Source: Gemmatimonadota bacterium (lineage in GTDB: Bacteria > Gemmatimonadota > Gemmatimonadetes > Longimicrobiales > Gaopeijiaceae). Taken from it: 11,908 nucleotides of DNA. The DNA is taken from assembly GCA_018678395.1 (NCBI GenBank), contig JAHHMJ010000219.1, positions 1-11,908 on the forward strand, in the 5' to 3' direction. A model generated the notes under the pieces. The model saw only the letters and a list, made by a program, of their open reading frames with translations. It had not been told where the DNA came from and searched no databases. Shown here in pieces: positions 8,323-11,908 of this stretch (position 1 is its first letter; every line of letters starts with the position of its first letter). The translations under genes and the position numbers were made by a program.

Positions 8323-8331
8323 TCTATACCA
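8323..8331 (-). promoter_or_regulatory. Candidate extended -10 promoter of the sigma-kinase operon
   Basis: On the minus strand this reads TGGTATAGA, an extended -10 element (TG-n-TATAGA), about 29 bases upstream of the sigma start codon, giving a short leader of roughly 20 bases. No convincing -35 box lies 16-18 bases upstream, as can be the case for extended -10 promoters. The immediately downstream sequence 8313-8323 is the small palindrome AGGAT-G-ATCCT, close to the expected transcription start, which could be an operator or chance. Confidence 0.33.
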
Positions 8332-8406
8332 GGAGGCTGAATACTGCGGGAGAACGGCTCACGAGGCGATGAGCCCATCCGTCCGGCTTTTCGGCCTAAC
8401 CCTGTA

Positions 8407-8423
8407 GGAGACCCTGATTCTCC
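8407..8423. promoter_or_regulatory. Small inverted repeat GGAGA-n7-TCTCC upstream of the FAD oxidoreductase
   Basis: Perfect 5-bp arms separated by 7 bases, centred 38 bases upstream of the oxidoreductase start in the 158-bp divergent intergenic region. The spacing suits a dimeric repressor site or a weak leader hairpin. Arms this short occur by chance often in GC-rich DNA. No confident -10/-35 pair for the oxidoreductase was found in this region. Confidence 0.2.
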
Positions 8424-8452
8424 GCCCCACTCATCCCGCCCGGAGCACTTCC

Positions 8453-9877
8453 ATGGCAGACTTCACGACGCTCGACGGTGGCAGCACCACGGTCGACGCG
8501 ATGCACCTCGATTCGCTGTCCGCCGCTCTGGACGGTGAACTCCATCTCCCCTCCGGCCCGTCGTACGATGCCGCGCGGGTTCTCTGGAACGCCATGATCG
8601 ATCGGCGTCCGGGGGCCATCGTCGAGTGCGGATCCGAGGCCGACGTGGCGCGGACGGTCACCTTCGCCCGGGAGCACGGCCTGCTTCTTTCGATCTTCGG
8701 TGCCGGCCACAACATCGCCGGGAATGCGATGGTCGACGGTGGGATCGTGATCTCATTCCGGAGCATGAAGAACGTGACGGTGGATGCCGATTCCGCGCGG
8801 GTGACGGTTCAGCCGGGGGCGACCCTGGGCGACGTCGACGCAGCCACGCAGCCGCATGGGCTCGCCGTGCCGACCGGCATCAACTCGACGACGGGGATCG
8901 CGGGGCTGACGCTGGGTGGTGGCATCGGCTGGCTGGGTCGCAAGCACGGGCTGACCATCGACAACCTTCTCTCGGCACGTGTGGTCACCGCCGACGGTCG
9001 AGTGGTCACGGCGAGTGCGACCGAGAACGAGGATCTGTTCTGGGGACTCCGGGGTGGCGGCGGCAACTTCGGTGTCGTGACGTCGTTCGAATTCCAGGCC
9101 CACCCGTTGGGGCCGGAGGTTCTGGCGGGACTGATCGTCCACTCCTTCTCGGACGCTCCGAGTGTTCTCCGGGCCTACCGTGATTTCGTCGCAGAGGCCC
9201 CGGACGAAGTGACGGTGTGGTGCGTCATGCGGAAGGCGCCTCCGCTGCCCTTCCTGCCCGAAGAGGTGCACGGAACGGAGGTGGTGGTCCTCGCCGCGAT
9301 GTACGCGGGAGACATGTCCGAGGGCGAAGCCGCCCTCGCGCCGCTCCGCGCGATCGGCACTCCCATCGCGGACGTGATCGGACCGAGTCCGTTCGCCGGC
9401 TGGCAGCAGGCGTTCGATCCGCTGCTCACTCCGGGTGAGCGCAACTACTGGAAGACCCACGACTTCGACACGGTGACCGACGACTTGATCGACACCGTGC
9501 TGGAGTTCGTGGCGGCGCTCCCCGATCCGCAGTCCGAGGTCTTCTTCGCACACCTCGGGGGCGCCCAGGGTCGGGTTCCGGATGACGCGACGGCCTACCA
9601 GGGCCGGAGCGCGGACTTCCTGATGAACGTGCACGGGCGCTGGAGCGACGCCGATCAGGACGAAGGCTGCATCGCATGGTGCCGGAGCCTGTTCGCGGCC
9701 ACGGCGCCGTTCGCCACCGGAGAGGCCTACGTCAACTTCATGACCGAAGAAGAGGGCGAGCGGGTCACGTCGGCCTACGGCTCGAGCTACGAGCGTCTCG
9801 TCGCGCTGAAGGACAAGTACGATCCGGGCAACCTCTTCCGGATGAACCAGAACATTGCGCCGTCGACGGTAGGCTGA
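8453..9877 (+). CDS. BBE/PCMH-type FAD-linked oxidoreductase
   Basis: A 474-residue flavoprotein of the VAO/berberine bridge enzyme family, which oxidises substrates such as sugars, alcohols or secondary metabolites using FAD and usually O2. The N-terminal PCMH FAD-binding domain (about 45-215) holds the GAGHN motif, with H86 as the expected 8-alpha covalent FAD site, and the glycine-rich GIAGLTLGGGIGWLGRKHG stretch from 148. The place where bicovalent members have the second flavin link, a cysteine, is N144, so flavin attachment is predicted to be through histidine only. The C-terminal BBE module is present: YVNFM near 425 and YDPGNLFRMNQNIAP at the end. No signal peptide or twin-arginine motif, so cytosolic. 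The ATG at 8453 has GGAG 7 bases upstream. It is transcribed away from the sigma operon. Substrate unknown. Its stop codon touches the right-hand PIN remnant. Confidence 0.93.
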   Translation: MADFTTLDGGSTTVDAMHLDSLSAALDGELHLPSGPSYDAARVLWNAMIDRRPGAIVECGSEADVARTVTFAREHGLLLSIFGAGHNIAGNAMVDGGIVISFRSMKNVTVDADSARVTVQPGATLGDVDAATQPHGLAVPTGINSTTGIAGLTLGGGIGWLGRKHGLTIDNLLSARVVTADGRVVTASATENEDLFWGLRGGGGNFGVVTSFEFQAHPLGPEVLAGLIVHSFSDAPSVLRAYRDFVAEAPDEVTVWCVMRKAPPLPFLPEEVHGTEVVVLAAMYAGDMSEGEAALAPLRAIGTPIADVIGPSPFAGWQQAFDPLLTPGERNYWKTHDFDTVTDDLIDTVLEFVAALPDPQSEVFFAHLGGAQGRVPDDATAYQGRSADFLMNVHGRWSDADQDEGCIAWCRSLFAATAPFATGEAYVNFMTEEEGERVTSAYGSSYERLVALKDKYDPGNLFRMNQNIAPSTVG

Positions 9878-10007
9878 CCGAGATCCCCGGGGCTTCAAGC
9901 GGTCCGCGGTGCGGGTGGTCAGTCCGGCCGAACTCCTCGCCTTGATCGGGGCTTATAGCGTTCGCCGTGCCCTCGCGGCGCGCCGATCCAAAATCCGCAG
10001 GAGATGA
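9873..10007 (+). pseudogene. PIN-domain (VapC-like) C-terminal remnant, copy 2
   Basis: Read in the frame starting at 9873, this encodes DRDPRGFKRSAVRVVSPAEL followed by LALIGAYS, then a basic tail ending at the TGA at 10005-10007. It matches the end of VapC-family PIN proteins and the scrap at 2283-2528. An in-frame stop (9870-9872) lies just before it, and no start codon or catalytic part is present, so it cannot be expressed as a PIN protein. The homology begins within one or two bases of the oxidoreductase stop codon, as though the oxidoreductase had been joined to the tail of a former toxin gene. It fills most of the gap before the TPR gene. Confidence 0.6.
9878..9953 (+). repeat. 76-bp direct repeat, right copy (PIN tail)
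   Basis: Right-hand partner of 2351-2426, offset exactly 7527 bases, same strand, seven mismatches and no gaps by eye. The two copies bracket the DUF4242-kinase-sigma operon and the FAD oxidoreductase. No target-site duplication, integrase or transposase was seen at either end. Confidence 0.85.
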
Positions 10008-10028
10008 GCACCGGTACGCGGAAGGGAC

Positions 10029-11705
10029 ATGACGACCGACATCGACTCGCTCAAAGCCGCCTACCGGGACCAGGACTGGCATGCCGTGGTCCGACTCGCA
10101 TCCGCCGATCCCCGGGGCGAAGAAGCGCTCCTGGTCGGCCACGCCCGCTGGTACCTGGGTGAGGTCGGCGAGGCCCTTGCTTTGCTGGAGTCCGGACTCT
10201 CGGGATCCGACCGATCCCCCGCTCAGCTGAGCTCGTTTCGGTACGCCGCGGGGATGGCGCGCCTGTTGAAGGCCGATCCTGCCGGCGCACGGCGCCATCT
10301 GCTGGAGGCGCTCGAGGCCCCCACCGACGACGCCTTCCGGTTCCCCGCCCTGCGCGGGTTGGCCCAGGTCGAGATGGAGCTGGGGCTGCTCGACGCCGCC
10401 GCCCACCATCTCCGGCACCTCCCCGACTTCGGACCGGGCCACCACCTGCAGCATGCCCTCCGCGCCAAGGTCGCGTGGAGGGCGGGGCGGGTCGACGAGG
10501 CCCGGGCGCATCTCTGGCACGCGCTCGGCGACGCCATCTCCGTCACCCCCACCGTCGTCGAAGGCGGAGATCCATACCCGCTGGTCGATGACGCCGGCCT
10601 GCTCGTCGCCGGTGCCGAGATCCTGGCCGCCATGGGGCATGGCGAGGAATGCCAACGGGCCCTGGACACGGCGACGGCTCTGCTGGGGGCGTCGGGGGTC
10701 ACGGGCCTGCCGGTCCACACCCACCTGGAGCTCCACCGGGCCCTCGCCTACCGATTGACGGGAGAGCACGAGGACGCCGCAGAGCTTCTCGACGCGGTGG
10801 AGGAGGACGCCACCGCCGCGGGTGCCCGGGACCTGCTGGCCACCGTGGCCCGGGAGCGGGCACGGCTGCTGTGGGACCGCGGCGATCGCGATGCGGCTCG
10901 GGAGGCACTCGCCGCGGCCGCGCGGCAGTTCGACGCCATCGGATACGTCTGGGAGGCAGAGGCGACGCGACGAGACACGACCGACGGCCCTCCGGCCGCC
11001 GTCCCCACCGAGCCCCTCGAGGACTGGTTCCAGGAGGACGTCGGGACGGACGAGCCGCCACCCGTCGGGGTGGTGGTCTCGCTGATCCTCCCCGAAGACG
11101 AATACGACCTGCCCGACCGGATCGGGGACCTCACCGAGGAACTCGCCGATCGCCTGGCGGAGACCACCCGGGGATTCGTGGACGGATGGGGAACGGACGG
11201 CAGAGACCTGGAAATCTTCGTCTACGGCGACGACCCCGCCGCGCTCTGGGAGGCCATGAAGGAGCCGATCGACGACTTGGGCCTGGATGGGCACGTGCGC
11301 ATGGAGTGGGGGGACCGGTTCCAGATCCTGCTCCTCCATCCGCCCGCGAACCTGGCGGGACTGCGCCGGCTTCGGCCCCTGCTCCCGCTGCTCGCGCGCG
11401 AGCGCGCGAACGATCCTCCGTGGGACCTGGCCGCCGTCGCCGCCGCCGCCTCGGCGCAGCGGCCCGACGAAGACGGTCCCGAGCCCGGCGAACTGGAGTG
11501 GGTTCGGGGGGCTCGCCTGGAGTGGTCCCGGATCTGGATGTGGCGTTGGCGGCACCCCGCCGAGGATCGCTATGTCACGCTGACCACCGCCCCGGGCGTA
11601 CCCCCGTTCGCCCTCATGGAAGCCGCCGAGGGCCTCACGCCGGAGCAGCACCTCGTGTCGCTCCGGTACGGGTATCGGACCCGATGGCCCGACGATCTCT
11701 GGTGA
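10029..11705 (+). CDS. TPR-repeat protein with unassigned C-terminal module
   Basis: A 558-residue soluble protein that I cannot assign to a named family. Residues 1-310 are Ala/Leu/Arg-rich helical hairpins of degenerate TPR type, for example VGHARWYLGEVGEALALLESGL and AKVAWRAGRVDEARAHLWHAL, pointing to a protein-interaction scaffold. An acidic, proline-containing linker (312-345) leads to a compact alpha/beta segment, with strand GVVVSLILPEDEY (347-359), a helix to about 380, DLEIFVYGDDPAALWEAM (393-410) and HVRMEWG. The last part is tryptophan-rich (WSRIWMWRWRHP, 499-510) and ends in WPDDLW. No signal peptide or membrane helix. The ATG at 10029 is preceded by GGAAGGG about 2 bases away and GGAG near 10000. 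It is downstream of and codirectional with the oxidoreductase (151-bp gap), so possibly cotranscribed. Function unknown; a partner-binding or regulatory role is inference. Confidence 0.85.
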   Translation: MTTDIDSLKAAYRDQDWHAVVRLASADPRGEEALLVGHARWYLGEVGEALALLESGLSGSDRSPAQLSSFRYAAGMARLLKADPAGARRHLLEALEAPTDDAFRFPALRGLAQVEMELGLLDAAAHHLRHLPDFGPGHHLQHALRAKVAWRAGRVDEARAHLWHALGDAISVTPTVVEGGDPYPLVDDAGLLVAGAEILAAMGHGEECQRALDTATALLGASGVTGLPVHTHLELHRALAYRLTGEHEDAAELLDAVEEDATAAGARDLLATVARERARLLWDRGDRDAAREALAAAARQFDAIGYVWEAEATRRDTTDGPPAAVPTEPLEDWFQEDVGTDEPPPVGVVVSLILPEDEYDLPDRIGDLTEELADRLAETTRGFVDGWGTDGRDLEIFVYGDDPAALWEAMKEPIDDLGLDGHVRMEWGDRFQILLLHPPANLAGLRRLRPLLPLLARERANDPPWDLAAVAAAASAQRPDEDGPEPGELEWVRGARLEWSRIWMWRWRHPAEDRYVTLTTAPGVPPFALMEAAEGLTPEQHLVSLRYGYRTRWPDDLW

Positions 11706-11737
11706 AGTCGTCGTCGCCGACGGGTCGGCACTGGGAA

Positions 11738-11752
11738 GGGCCTTTCCGGCCC
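11738..11752 (+). terminator. Weak hairpin after the TPR gene
   Basis: GGGCC-TTTCC-GGCCC forms a 5-bp all-GC stem 33 bases after the TPR stop. There is no T-run after it, so an intrinsic terminator is doubtful. The remaining sequence to the window end (11753-11908) shows no convincing gene on either strand, no RNA gene and no clear repeat. Confidence 0.22.
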
Positions 11753-11908
11753 GGTGCGCTGGTCCGGTCCGGCCACGCCGACACCCAGGGGGCCTAAGAC
11801 TACAACCAGGACCTCGGTGGTGAGGCGGTGAGTCGACGACGAGGCTAGGTTGGCATCCGGGTGAGGTTGCGGCGGCCCGAAATTCGTCCGGACGCGTTCC
11901 CACGATAC

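Noticed and set aside
8295..8378. N-terminal extension of the sigma factor up to 8378
   Set aside because: The extra 28 residues do not resemble the family, and they would include the candidate promoter. The start at 8294 gives the usual length.
9954..9959. TATAGC as a -10 box for the TPR gene
   Set aside because: There is no -35 element at suitable spacing and no TG extension; it could equally be the end of the PIN remnant.
9765..11903. 712-codon open frame on the minus strand opposite the TPR gene
   Set aside because: It overlaps both the oxidoreductase end and the TPR gene, has a low-complexity G/R/P composition and no domain motifs. The plus-strand gene has the better start and composition.

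Overview
The window is very GC-rich, densely coded bacterial DNA. The gene repertoire suggests a Gemmatimonadota or related environmental lineage (Acidobacteriota or Planctomycetota are possible). It has large PknB-type Ser/Thr kinases with a membrane helix and C-terminal TPRs, an ECF sigma factor of the TIGR02999/Sigma70_ECF type that sits next to such kinases, and 42-residue kinesin-light-chain-like TPRs. Taxonomy is an inference; no rRNA or other marker gene is present. No tRNA, rRNA, CRISPR array, transposase or phage gene was seen.

Layout. (1) 3-2270, plus strand: the 3' part of a membrane Ser/Thr kinase-TPR gene that enters from the left edge. (2) 2283-2528: an in-frame scrap encoding the C-terminal end of a PIN-domain (VapC-like) protein. 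(3) 8294 down to 2525, minus strand: a compact three-gene operon of ECF sigma factor, 1633-residue kinase/degenerate cyclase/AAA/TPR protein, and small DUF4242 protein. The first two overlap by 8 bp (ATGGCTGA) and the last gap is 21 bp. (4) 8453-9877, plus strand: a BBE-type FAD-linked oxidoreductase, divergent from the operon. (5) 9873-10007: a second PIN C-terminal scrap directly abutting the oxidoreductase stop. (6) 10029-11705, plus strand: a cytosolic TPR protein with an unassigned C-terminal module. (7) 11706-11908: about 200 bp with no gene.

How it may work together. The sigma-kinase operon looks like a one-locus signalling unit. The kinase has every catalytic residue of a Hanks-type kinase and carries sensor-like ATPase and TPR modules. 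Its sigma factor lacks the acidic patch expected in region 2.2 and instead has threonines beside the conserved ALVHEAY segment. That fits activation by phosphorylation, as reported for EcfP/PknT-type systems. The divergent FAD oxidoreductase and the DUF4242 protein are plausible outputs, but this is not shown by the sequence.

The most unexpected structural feature is a 76-bp direct repeat (2351-2426 and 9878-9953, 69/76 identical by eye). Each copy is the tail of a PIN-domain gene without its catalytic part. The two copies bracket the whole operon plus the oxidoreductase, which suggests that the 7.4-kb block was assembled by recombination or insertion at VapC-family genes.
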